Below are positions 5,754 through 12,685 of a DNA stretch of 15,537 bases, in pieces. Each line of letters begins with the position of its first letter. Positions within the stretch are counted from its first letter, which is position 1. The notes below the pieces were generated by a model. The model did no database searches, was not told where the DNA came from, and saw only the letters and a program-made list of their open reading frames with translations. The translations under genes were made by a program, and so were the position numbers. This DNA is from Labilithrix luteola (GTDB lineage: Bacteria; Myxococcota_A; Polyangia; Polyangiales; Polyangiaceae), in contig JAMFST010000821.1 in NCBI GenBank assembly GCA_026225435.1, positions 1 through 15,537 on the forward strand. Reading direction: 5' to 3'.

Positions 5754-6320
5754 TCAGTGGATCTGGAGCGCGCAACCTAGCGTCTTGGCTTCCGGCACCC
5801 GGACCGGTCGATCCGCCAGCGCATCGTCGAGCGCGTTGGCCAGGTACGGCGTGGCGTCGTCGTGGAGGTCGCGCTTGTCCGAGTCGATCCCCCCGCGGTA
5901 GAGCACCCGGCCCTGCGGATCGACGACCAGCGTGTAGGTCGCGTAGTCGGCGCCCAGCGTGCGCGCCAGCTGGCCCCCTTCATCGTGCACCAGCGGGAAG
6001 GGATAGCGACGGCGCGTCGCCTCCTTCGCCTCGCCGGCGCGATCGAGCGACTCCTCCGAGGAGACCGCGCGGAACGACGCACCGAGCGGGGCGTAGCGAT
6101 CGTGCAGGGCGCGCAGGCGAGCGTCGTGCTGCGCCTGGCAGGGGCAGTGGGCGGAGAAGAACTCGAGCACCGTCACCTTGGCGGCGGGGTCGACGAGCTT
6201 GGCCTCGGCGGGCGCGCCGTCGGTCAACGACGCCGGCAGCGTGGTGGAAGGGACGGTCGCGGCGGCGTGAGTCGCGCAACCGGCGACGAGAACGAAGACG
6301 GAGAGGAGCAGGTGGCGCAT
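5754..6320 (-). CDS. Redoxin/thioredoxin-fold lipoprotein (AhpC/TSA-like)
   Basis: A 188-residue envelope protein. Start ATG 6318-6320 gives a short signal with lipobox VAG-Cys15. The thioredoxin fold is shown by VTVLEFFSAHCPCQ (residues 49-62), a Pro/Asp-rich central part and LVVDPQGRVLYRGGIDSD (131-148), typical of redoxin-family extracytoplasmic proteins. The redox site is Cys59-Pro-Cys61 (C-x-C, not the thioredoxin C-x-x-C). A further conserved-looking Cys183 lies near the C-terminus (LGC). It is the third gene of a leftward operon and starts 2 bp after the stop of the outer-membrane barrel gene. Likely roles are thiol-disulfide exchange, peroxide reduction or metal-thiol chemistry at the membrane. 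SCO-like copper delivery is possible but the family's CxxxC is not present. Confidence 0.88.
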   Translation of the reverse strand: MRHLLLSVFVLVAGCATHAAATVPSTTLPASLTDGAPAEAKLVDPAAKVTVLEFFSAHCPCQAQHDARLRALHDRYAPLGASFRAVSSEESLDRAGEAKEATRRRYPFPLVHDEGGQLARTLGADYATYTLVVDPQGRVLYRGGIDSDKRDLHDDATPYLANALDDALADRPVRVPEAKTLGCALQIH

Positions 6321-6322
6321 CG

Positions 6323-7264
6323 TCAGATCCAGGAGCAGATGAGCGTGAGCGAGAGGCCCGCCGCGGCCGGTTGGCCGGCGCCGAGGGTGGAGATCGGCAG
6401 GTCGTCGAAGACCGCCCCCTGCAGGCGGAAGCGGTCGGACAGCGGAGCGACGCCGGAGATCGTCAGCACGGGCAGGCGCCGCGCGCTCTCGGTGTCGGCG
6501 GTACCGCCGATGGTCGCGTCCCCCTCGACGGTGTACGAGGCGCTCGCCGCCAGGGCCATCTCGTTGGGGAAGATGTACGCGGCGACGGCCAGCCCGGTCC
6601 ACTGCGGGGCGAGGCGCTCGTGCACCTCGCTCGGCCCCTCGCCGACGGTGCGCGCGGTGCGCTGCGCGTAGATGCCGCTCACGCCGACGAGCCAGGGGCC
6701 GTAGGTCTGCTCGAGGGCGAGGCCCACGTTGATCTGGTACGCGCCGATGCCGGTGGCGCCGGTGGCGAGCGTACCCGCGCTGCTCGAGTCGGCGGGGCGG
6801 CCGCTGGGGATGGTGAGGCCGGCGAGCAGGGCGATCCCCGGGACGATGCGCGAGGCGCCGGCGAGGGTGAAGTCGTAGCGACCGGCGAAGTTGACGTCGC
6901 CGATGCCGCCGCCGGCGCCGGTCACGCCGCTAGCGGTGCGCCGCGTCTCGACGAAGGGGACGAGCACCGCCAGCTGGCCGCGCTCGAAGATGCGGACGGC
7001 GCCGAAGAGATCCTCCTCGAAGTCCTGCTCCGAGGCGCGCGCCGGGAGCGCGTGGTAGCTGCCGCCGCCGTCGTAGGAGCCGGTGACCAGCCCCGCCTTG
7101 AGCACCGTGCCGACCAGCGCGGTCTCGTGCAGCGCCAGCCGACCGGGCGTGACCGCTCCGGCTCCGGCGCAGCAAGCCTGCGCATGGGCGACCGACTCGC
7201 GACCGACCGCAACGAGCAGCGCGACGGACAGCGCGGTGGAGGTGGCTCGCCGGGCGCGCGTCAC
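6323..7264 (-). CDS. Outer-membrane beta-barrel (transporter-like) protein with N-terminal Cys-Cys
   Basis: A 313-residue protein beginning at GTG 7264, overlapping the stop of the upstream lipoprotein gene by GTGA. The signal peptide ends near AHA|QA (residue 28). The mature protein starts with ACCAGAGAVTPGRLALHE (Cys31-Cys32), then a run of alternating, Gly- and aromatic-containing strands (FAGRYDFTLA, SGIYAQRT, AYIFPNEMALAASASYTV) as in outer-membrane 8-12-strand barrels. Substrate is unknown. The vicinal cysteines next to the membrane, and its position between a YtkA/FixH-like lipoprotein and a redoxin lipoprotein, suggest a metal- or redox-linked envelope function. It belongs to the leftward operon 7698 to 5754. 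Confidence 0.82.
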   Translation of the reverse strand: MTRARRATSTALSVALLVAVGRESVAHAQACCAGAGAVTPGRLALHETALVGTVLKAGLVTGSYDGGGSYHALPARASEQDFEEDLFGAVRIFERGQLAVLVPFVETRRTASGVTGAGGGIGDVNFAGRYDFTLAGASRIVPGIALLAGLTIPSGRPADSSSAGTLATGATGIGAYQINVGLALEQTYGPWLVGVSGIYAQRTARTVGEGPSEVHERLAPQWTGLAVAAYIFPNEMALAASASYTVEGDATIGGTADTESARRLPVLTISGVAPLSDRFRLQGAVFDDLPISTLGAGQPAAAGLSLTLICSWI

Positions 7265-7698
7265 GGGACGTTGAGCGACGGCGACACCTTGTCCGCGGCG
7301 CCGGCGTCGGCGCTGGCGGCGATTGAGGTGCGCATCTCCCAGACGCCGGGCATGAAGAGATCGGCGTTGGCGATGGTGTACGTCCCCGGCGAGGTCTCGC
7401 TCACCGTCGGGACGATCGAGGTGCCGTGCTGCATGGCCGGCATCCAGGGGACGACGGTCAAGGCGAGCCCGGCCGCGGGTGCGCCGCCGTCGATGTAGAC
7501 GAGATCGAGCGCCACCGACTGGTTGCCAAGCGGCGGCGGATCGCTCGACGCGTGGAGCGTCGCCTGCAGCGCGCCCGAGGTGCTGGTCGCCACGCTGGAG
7601 CCGCCGCCGCTCGAGCCACTGCTGGAGCTGCAGGCGGCGAGCGCGGCCGACGCGACGAGCGCGACGACGCCGGTGAAGCGGTACGAGACCGAGAGCAT
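7261..7698 (-). CDS. YtkA/FixH-like lipoprotein
   Basis: A 145-residue lipoprotein with Cys23 in an AAC lipobox, then a Ser/Gly linker. The domain from about residue 42 carries PWMPAMQHG (84-92) and TYTIANADLFMPGVWEMR (106-123). This is the pattern of the YtkA-like/FixH-like beta-sandwich families, where conserved Met and His residues in the MP-x-M-x-HG turn could bind a metal. Family members cluster with copper and cytochrome-oxidase assembly genes, but none with this context has a role known to me. Start ATG 7696-7698 has an AGAGGG Shine-Dalgarno at 7703-7708. It is the first gene of the leftward operon, and its TGA overlaps the next gene's GTG. Confidence 0.82.
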   Translation of the reverse strand: MLSVSYRFTGVVALVASAALAACSSSSGSSGGGSSVATSTSGALQATLHASSDPPPLGNQSVALDLVYIDGGAPAAGLALTVVPWMPAMQHGTSIVPTVSETSPGTYTIANADLFMPGVWEMRTSIAASADAGAADKVSPSLNVP

Positions 7699-7831
7699 GG
7701 TGCCCTCTTAGGCGGCGAAGGCGCTCCTGGCGATGTGGCAAATCGACGCACCGCCCGGCGCATGTCGACCGACCGCGTGCGACGATTCGCCGCACGACCA
7801 GGCGCCTCACGGCGGTCTAGGGTCCGCCGCC
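7699..7831. promoter_or_regulatory. Divergent intergenic control region with two RegA/PrrA-box-like sites
   Basis: This 133-bp region separates the two divergent operons. Site 1 (7735-7749) reads GTGGCAAATCGACGC and site 2 (7779-7793) GCGACGATTCGCCGC. They share GYGRCRAWTCGMCGC and both fit the RegA/PrrA half-site layout G-N-G-R-C...G-N-C-G-C as I recall it. Their centres are 44 bp apart, about four helical turns. Site 2 lies in a 19-bp near-palindrome (7777-7795; 8 of 9 arm positions pair). I see no convincing -35/-10 elements. Because the rightward operon ends with a RegB/RegA pair, autoregulation of both operons is a natural inference. G+C-rich DNA gives such matches by chance a few times per window, so the pair, not a single site, is the evidence. 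Confidence 0.55.
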
Positions 7832-8470
7832 ATGAACGTACGATTGATCCCGCTGGCCGCGCTGGCCGGCGTCGCCGCGATGACCGCCGCCTGCTCGAAC
7901 AGCTCGTCGACCGGCGGCAGCGACACGAACCTCGACGTGCAAGGGCTCTCGTTCACCACCGCGGCGGCCGTCGGCTACGACGACGGCGGGAGCGGCGTGG
8001 CTCACTGCATCGCCTCCGACGGCACGCCCATCACGCAGACAACCAGCGAGTCCTCCTGCTACACCGACGCCGGTACGGGCGACGACAGCACCACGTCCGA
8101 CTACGGCGCGACGATGAACGGGAGCACCGGCAACGACGACGACTGCAAGTACCTGGTGTCCTGGCAGTCCACCGCGGTGAGCGAGAACGCGCCGGTGTAC
8201 TTCCAGGTCACCGTCGACCAGACGGATCCGAGCGGCCAGCCGGTGACCGGCGCGCCGCCGCGGCTCGAGGTCTACCTCGACGACACGCACCCGGCCCCCA
8301 ACACCACGGTGAAGAACGACGAGACGACCCCGGGCACCTACGTGGTCGGCCCCATCCTCTTCGACGCGCCGGGCGACTGGACCGTGCGCTTCCACGTGCA
8401 CGAGGAGTGCGCCGACATCCTCGACGACTCGCCTCACGGACACGCGGCGTTCTTCGTGCAGGTCCCGTGA
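7832..8470 (+). CDS. FixH/YtkA-like lipoprotein with HVHEEC and SPHGH motifs
   Basis: A 212-residue lipoprotein with Cys21 in an AAC lipobox. ATG 7832 has AGGG 10 nt upstream. Residues ~45-110 form an Asp/Ser/Thr-rich segment with Cys59, Cys76 and Cys105. Residues ~110-212 are a beta-sandwich-like domain: PVYFQVTVDQTD, LEVYLDDTHPAPNTTV, TPGTYVVGPILFDAPGDWTVRF (167-187), then HVHEECADI (188-196) and SPHGHAAFFV (200-209). The GTY...PGDW pattern is that of FixH/YtkA-like domains, also present in the divergent gene 7261-7698. The clustered His188, His190, Cys193, His202 and His204 form a plausible metal site. Its TGA overlaps the GTG of the cytochrome gene (8467-8470), so the two are translationally coupled. 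Confidence 0.82.
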   Translation: MNVRLIPLAALAGVAAMTAACSNSSSTGGSDTNLDVQGLSFTTAAAVGYDDGGSGVAHCIASDGTPITQTTSESSCYTDAGTGDDSTTSDYGATMNGSTGNDDDCKYLVSWQSTAVSENAPVYFQVTVDQTDPSGQPVTGAPPRLEVYLDDTHPAPNTTVKNDETTPGTYVVGPILFDAPGDWTVRFHVHEECADILDDSPHGHAAFFVQVP

Positions 8471-8868
8471 GGCGCTGGCTGCTCTCGGTCCCCGTGGCCG
8501 CGGCTCTCCTCGCCAGCGCGGCGTGCGGCAACGGAGGAATGTCCGCGCCCGATTACGGCCCCGCAGAGGCCGTCATCTGCCCGAACGATCTGCCGAGCAG
8601 CTGCCCCGTCCCCACGCCGAGCTACGCCAGCGACGTGCAGCCGATCATCGCCCAGCGCTGCGTCATCTGCCACGAGAGCGGAGGGCTCGAGGTCGCCCCG
8701 TTCGATCTCGGCACCTACTCCGACGTGTTCACCGATCGCAGCGCGGTGCTCGATCAGGTCTACGCTTGCGCGATGCCGCGGGTCGACAGCGCCGGCGCGC
8801 TCCCGCTGACCGAGAGCGAACGGACGACCTTGCTCGGCTGGCTGGTCTGCGGCGCGCCACAGAACTAG
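8467..8868 (+). CDS. Single-haem c-type cytochrome-like lipoprotein
   Basis: A 133-residue protein from GTG 8467 (GTGA overlap with the preceding gene). The signal peptide ends in an SAAC lipobox (Cys20). The haem c motif CVICH lies at Cys65-Cys68-His69, preceded by YASDVQPIIAQR, the usual lead-in of myxobacterial small cytochromes. Met103 in ACAMPR is the candidate second axial ligand. The end LTESERTTLLGWLVCGAPQN is typical of that group. It probably carries electrons, or senses redox state, on the outer face of the inner membrane or on the outer membrane. It is the second gene of the rightward operon, directly before the redox histidine kinase. Confidence 0.87.
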   Translation: MRRWLLSVPVAAALLASAACGNGGMSAPDYGPAEAVICPNDLPSSCPVPTPSYASDVQPIIAQRCVICHESGGLEVAPFDLGTYSDVFTDRSAVLDQVYACAMPRVDSAGALPLTESERTTLLGWLVCGAPQN

Positions 8869-8883
8869 AGACGTCGCTTCGTC

Positions 8884-10167
8884 ATGCTCTCCCCGTCTGC
8901 CATCACCTTGCGCTGGGTCTCCCGGCTGCGCTGGGGAGCGGCGGTCGGCCAGGCGCTCACCGTGGTCGCCACCGCGACGCTGTTTCATCTGCCGGTGCCG
9001 ACCGGGTGGCTCGCGCTGGTCATCGGGGCGACCGTGGTGACCAACATCGCGCTCGTCACCTGGCTGCGCCGGCCGCGCGAGGTGTCGCCGCGGCTGCTCG
9101 CCGGCGTGCTCGCCTTCGACACCGCCTCGCTCTACGCGCTGCTCTACCTGACCGGCGGGCCCTCCAACCCGTTCAGCGTGCTCTTTCTCGTGCAGATCGC
9201 GCTCGCCGCGCTGGTGCTCGGCCTCGGCTACGCGCTCGGCATCACCGTCCTGTCGACCGCGGCCTACGCGGCGCTCTTCGCCAGCAACGTGCCGCTCGCG
9301 GGGATGGAGCACATGCACCACGCCGGTACCTCGGCGTTCAGCGTGCACCTGCAGGGGATGTTCGTCGCCTTCCTCCTGGCCGCGGTGCTCATCGCCTACT
9401 TCGTGACCCGCGTGGCTCTCGAGCTCCGCACCCGCGAGCGCGCGCTGGCCATCGCCGAGCGCCGGGCGCAGACCAACGAGAAGCTCGCCTCGCTGAGCAC
9501 CCTGGCGGCAGGCGCCGCGCACGAGCTGGGGACGCCGCTGGCCACCATCGCCGTCATCGCCACCGAGCTCGAACGCGCCGCCGCTCGACTCCCCGACGAG
9601 GCCGGGGCGCGCAGCCTGCTCGAGGATGCGCGGCTGGTGCGCGCCCAGGTGGAGCGCTGCAGCGCGATCGTCCGCCAGATGAGCCGCGACGCCGGCGGCA
9701 CGCCCGGGGAAGCGCCGGAGCCGCTGGCCGCGCGCGAGGTGACCGCGAGGCTCCTCCGTGGTGTGGAGCCGGAGCAGGTCGATCGCCTCGACGTGGAGAC
9801 GGTCGACGTCGAGCTGCACCTGCCGCCGCGCGCGCTGGTCCAAGTGCTGGGCAGCCTCGTCAAGAACGCCTTCGACGCCAGCCAGGCCGACGGACGGGTG
9901 CGCCTGTCGCTGGAGACGCGGGTGGAGGACGGCTCGCCGCGCGCCCGCTTCGTGGTGGGCGATCGCGGACTCGGGATGAGCGACGACGAGCTGGCGCGCA
10001 TCGGCGAGCCCTTCTTCACCACCAAGCCGCCGGGCGCGGGGTTGGGGCTCGGCGTGTTCCTCGCGCGCGCCTTCGCCGATCGTCTCGGCGGTCACCTCTC
10101 GTTCACGTCGCAGCCCGGTCAGGGGACGACGGTGGTGCTCGACCTTCCCACGGCGTGCCCCGAGTGA
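8884..10167 (+). CDS. regB: RegB/PrrB/ActS-like redox-sensing histidine kinase
   Basis: A 427-residue membrane kinase with six hydrophobic segments in residues ~18-178. It carries the RegB quinone-associated heptapeptide GGxxNPF as GGPSNPF (91-97). The phosphoacceptor box AAGAAHELGTPLATI (208-222, His213) is the RegB type. ATPase boxes follow: N (Asn328, KNAFDAS), G1 (DRGLGM 360-365), F (PFFTTK 376-381) and G2 (GAGLGLG 384-390). Cys259 (VERCSAIV) sits 46 residues after His213, in the region where RegB has its redox-active cysteine (40 residues after its His). In RegB family members, oxidised quinone or an oxidised thiol turns the kinase off. A loop at 141-155 (MEHMHH...H) is Met/His-rich. The stop overlaps the next gene's GTG. 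The gene starts 15 bp after the cytochrome gene. Confidence 0.92.
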   Translation: MLSPSAITLRWVSRLRWGAAVGQALTVVATATLFHLPVPTGWLALVIGATVVTNIALVTWLRRPREVSPRLLAGVLAFDTASLYALLYLTGGPSNPFSVLFLVQIALAALVLGLGYALGITVLSTAAYAALFASNVPLAGMEHMHHAGTSAFSVHLQGMFVAFLLAAVLIAYFVTRVALELRTRERALAIAERRAQTNEKLASLSTLAAGAAHELGTPLATIAVIATELERAAARLPDEAGARSLLEDARLVRAQVERCSAIVRQMSRDAGGTPGEAPEPLAAREVTARLLRGVEPEQVDRLDVETVDVELHLPPRALVQVLGSLVKNAFDASQADGRVRLSLETRVEDGSPRARFVVGDRGLGMSDDELARIGEPFFTTKPPGAGLGLGVFLARAFADRLGGHLSFTSQPGQGTTVVLDLPTACPE

Positions 10168-10739
10168 CCGACAGCGCGCGCACCATCCTGGTCGTCGACG
10201 ACGACGACGCCTTGCGCACGCGGCTGGTGCGCGCCTTCACCGAGCGAGGGCTCGAAGCGCGCGGCGCCGCCAGCGCCGAGGCGGCGGTCACCCTGGCCAC
10301 GAGCGACAGCCCCGAGCTCGCGGTGGTCGATCTGCGGATGCCGGGCAGCTCCGGCCTGCAGCTGGTCCGCGAGCTGGTCACCATCGACCGCGCGACCCGC
10401 GTGGTGGTGCTCACCGGCTACGGCAGCATCGCGACCGCGCTCGAGGCGGTCCGCCTGGGCGCCGTGCACTACCTGACCAAGCCGGCGGACGCCGAGCAGA
10501 TCCTCGCCGCCTTCGACCGCCCCACCGCCGCCGACGGGAGCGCCGCCAGCGACGACGCCGGTGGCGAGCAGGAGCCGGTGGTCATCGGCGAGGTCGCCTC
10601 GCTGGCGCGCGCCGAGTGGGAGCACATCCAGCGCGTCCTCACCGACTGCGGCGGAAACGTCTCCCAGGCGGCGCGCCTCCTCGGAATCCACCGCCGCAGC
10701 CTGCAGCGCAAGCTGTCCAAATATCCGCTACCGCGCTGA
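10164..10739 (+). CDS. regA: RegA/PrrA/ActR-like response regulator
   Basis: A 191-residue regulator from GTG 10164, overlapping the kinase stop by GTGA. The receiver domain has the acidic pocket Asp12-Asp14 (VVDDDDA), phosphoacceptor Asp56 (VVDLRMPG), Thr84 and Lys106 (TKPAD). A flexible Ala/Asp/Gly linker (~119-135) leads to a Fis-type helix-turn-helix: CGGNVSQAARLLGIHRRSLQ (162-181), with the HRRSLQRKL end characteristic of RegA/PrrA/ActR. In alphaproteobacteria this regulator controls respiration, cytochrome oxidases and carbon or nitrogen fixation by redox state. It ends the rightward operon and overlaps the end of the convergent GST gene by 12 bp. Likely targets include the twin sites at 7735-7793. 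Confidence 0.92.
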   Translation: MTDSARTILVVDDDDALRTRLVRAFTERGLEARGAASAEAAVTLATSDSPELAVVDLRMPGSSGLQLVRELVTIDRATRVVVLTGYGSIATALEAVRLGAVHYLTKPADAEQILAAFDRPTAADGSAASDDAGGEQEPVVIGEVASLARAEWEHIQRVLTDCGGNVSQAARLLGIHRRSLQRKLSKYPLPR

Positions 10740-11456
10740 GTCCAGCTCCTTGTAGTGGCGGAAGATCCCGTCGCGGTTGAAGTGGACGCGGCGATCCGAC
10801 TCCAGGTACGCCGCGATGCGCGGGCGCTCGGCGATGCGCTTCTGCAGACGGATCAGGCCGCGGAAGCTCGGCGCCAGCTTGGTCATCGTCTTCGGGAAGG
10901 CGTACTGCAGCCCGGACATGATCTGGAAGAGCGACAGGTCGACGTAGGTGTGGCGATCCATCAGCATCGCCTTGCGACCCACGAGCTTCTCGAAGTAGCC
11001 GAGGAACTTGGGGATGCGCTCCTGGCGAAAGGCCTTCGAGCGCGCCTTCGCCTCGCTCGTCTGGTCCTCGTAGTAGGCGCTGCTGGAGATCGGGTGGTGC
11101 GTGTCGTGCGCCTCGTTGATCAGGTCCGAGATGGTCATCTCGACGCCCAGGAGGTACACGCGCGTCGCCTCGTCGCGCGGCGCCAGGCGCAAGGTCGGCC
11201 CGATGGCGTGGAGGATGTTCGCCCGCTGCCAGACCAGGCCCCCTTTCCACTTCAGCGCCGGGGGAGCGAAGGGCGGGTCGCTCCTGCGCCCGAGGAGCTT
11301 CATCATCGCGTCCATGCCCTTCCCCTTGCCTTCGAGCCGGGCGATGTCGAGATAGGCGGCGCCCGCGTCCTCGAGGGCGAGGCGGACGAACTCGCCGCGC
11401 CCCTGGATGGTGGGCCAATAGTAAAGTTCGTACTCGGGGGTAGTCACGATGCCCAT
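10728..11456 (-). CDS. Glutathione S-transferase-family protein
   Basis: A 242-residue cytoplasmic protein. The N-terminal thioredoxin-like domain begins YELYYWPTIQGRGEFVRLALEDAG, like sigma-type GSTs, where a tyrosine (Tyr12 or Tyr13) activates glutathione thiol. An all-helical C-terminal domain follows (EMTISDLINEAHDTHHP, KFLGYFEKLVG, TYVDLSLFQIMSGL, RIAAYLESDRR). The likely role is conjugation or peroxidase detoxification; substrate unknown. The start is ATG 11456, but GTG 11447 has a better-spaced AGGTAGGA. The stop codon and last residues overlap the end of the response-regulator gene on the other strand. It diverges from the PLD-like gene with 41 bp between starts. Confidence 0.87.
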   Translation of the reverse strand: MGIVTTPEYELYYWPTIQGRGEFVRLALEDAGAAYLDIARLEGKGKGMDAMMKLLGRRSDPPFAPPALKWKGGLVWQRANILHAIGPTLRLAPRDEATRVYLLGVEMTISDLINEAHDTHHPISSSAYYEDQTSEAKARSKAFRQERIPKFLGYFEKLVGRKAMLMDRHTYVDLSLFQIMSGLQYAFPKTMTKLAPSFRGLIRLQKRIAERPRIAAYLESDRRVHFNRDGIFRHYKELDSAR

Positions 11457-11497
11457 CCTACCTCGACGGATGCCCGGCGGCGCGCTACCAGCGCCGG

Positions 11498-12646
11498 ATG
11501 AGATTCGGCCTCGGATTCGGCTTGAGCAGCGTGAGCGTCGCCTGCGTCGCGCTGGCGCTGTCCTGCAACGGCGCCGAGCTGAACGTCGCCGCCCAGCCGT
11601 CCTCCGGTGACGACGCCGGCGCCACCACCAAGGACGCGGGCAAGAAGAAGGACGCCAGCGCCGAGGCGAGCACCGGCGACGACGATGACGACGACGATGA
11701 CGATTCGGCCGGCGACGCCTCCTTCCCCGCCGAGGCCGGTGTCCCGCCGGGCGGCACCGCCGCGGTGACCGTCCAGGCCGAGCCGAGCGACAAGACGGCG
11801 GCGTTCCTCGCGGCGGTCAAGGCGGCCAAGACGTCGGTCGACATGACGATGTACCTGCTCAGCGACGACACGCTGATCAGCGAGCTGACCACCCTGGCAC
11901 CGAAGATCCCGGTGCGGGTGATCCTCAACCAGACCTTCCCCTCGAGCGGCTCCGACTCGGGCAACAACGACGCCGTGTACACCCAGCTGCAGAACGCCCA
12001 GGTGAGCACCGTCTGGGCGTCGAACGCCTTCACGTACACGCACGAGAAGTCGGTCGTCATCGACGGCACGCAGCTGTGGATCCTGACGGCCAACGCGACC
12101 TACTCCGGCTTCACCACCAACCGCGAGTTCATCGTGGGCGACAGCGACACCGACGACGTGGCCGAGGCGGAGGCGATCTTCGAGGCCGATTTCGCCGGCA
12201 AGTCGATCACCCCGAGCGGCAAGCTCCTCGTCTCGCCGGTCAACATGCGCAGCGGGCTCTACTCACTCATCGACAGCGCCACCTCGACGCTCGATTTCGA
12301 GGTCGAGGAGTTCTACGACACCGGCATGGCCAGCGCCTTCTGCTCGGCGGCGGGCCGCGGCGTCACGGTGCGCGGCGTCGTCGCCGACCTCGGGCAGAGC
12401 AGCACGGACACGCCCTACCCCACGCTGAGCGGGTGCGGCGTCACCTTCGTCCAGGTGCAGTCGCCGTACATCCACGCCAAGGCGATCGTCGCGGACGGCG
12501 CGCTCGCCTACGTCGGTTCGGCCAACTTCAGCTCCACCTCGCTCGGCCACAACCGCGAGCTCGGCGCCATCCTCGACGACGCCACCGCCGTGAAGACGGT
12601 CGCCAAGACGATCGCCGGCGACATCGCCGCCGGATCCTCGTTCTGA
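11498..12646 (+). CDS. Phospholipase D-like lipoprotein with two HKD motifs and a poly-Asp run
   Basis: A 382-residue secreted or anchored protein. The signal peptide ends ALSC at Cys23 (a non-canonical lipobox). The linker at residues 30-85 is Asp/Ala/Lys-rich and contains nine consecutive Asp (61-69), encoded by GAC/GAT triplets. Two PLD half-sites follow: His182-x-Lys184-x4-Asp189 (THEKSVVID, then TANATYSGFTTNREF) and His326-x-Lys328-x4-Asp333 (IHAKAIVAD, then GSANFSSTSLGHNREL). The PLD superfamily cleaves or transfers phosphodiesters, such as phospholipids, cardiolipin or nucleic acids; PLD-type nucleases usually have one HKD per chain, two-motif proteins are mostly lipid enzymes. It probably acts outside the cytoplasm. 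It is followed, 39 bp later, by another phosphoesterase lipoprotein. Confidence 0.9.
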   Translation: MRFGLGFGLSSVSVACVALALSCNGAELNVAAQPSSGDDAGATTKDAGKKKDASAEASTGDDDDDDDDDSAGDASFPAEAGVPPGGTAAVTVQAEPSDKTAAFLAAVKAAKTSVDMTMYLLSDDTLISELTTLAPKIPVRVILNQTFPSSGSDSGNNDAVYTQLQNAQVSTVWASNAFTYTHEKSVVIDGTQLWILTANATYSGFTTNREFIVGDSDTDDVAEAEAIFEADFAGKSITPSGKLLVSPVNMRSGLYSLIDSATSTLDFEVEEFYDTGMASAFCSAAGRGVTVRGVVADLGQSSTDTPYPTLSGCGVTFVQVQSPYIHAKAIVADGALAYVGSANFSSTSLGHNRELGAILDDATAVKTVAKTIAGDIAAGSSF

Positions 12647-12685
12647 CGGGAAGTTCGCTTTGGACGCCGTTCAGGTAGGCGGAGT

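Noticed and set aside
3034..5775. 913-codon open frame on the minus strand
   Set aside because: It lies opposite the barrel, mscL and glycosylase genes, which all have clear family motifs. Its product is Arg/Gly/Val-rich low-information sequence, a usual antisense artefact of G+C-rich codon bias.
6321..7810. N-terminal extension of the leftward barrel frame to 7810
   Set aside because: The extension overlaps the whole YtkA-like gene out of frame; the GTG at 7264 with a signal peptide and GTGA overlap is the better start.
8434..10095. 553-codon minus-strand open frame opposite the cytochrome and kinase genes
   Set aside because: No domain motif; composition is typical of an antisense shadow of the RegB-like kinase.
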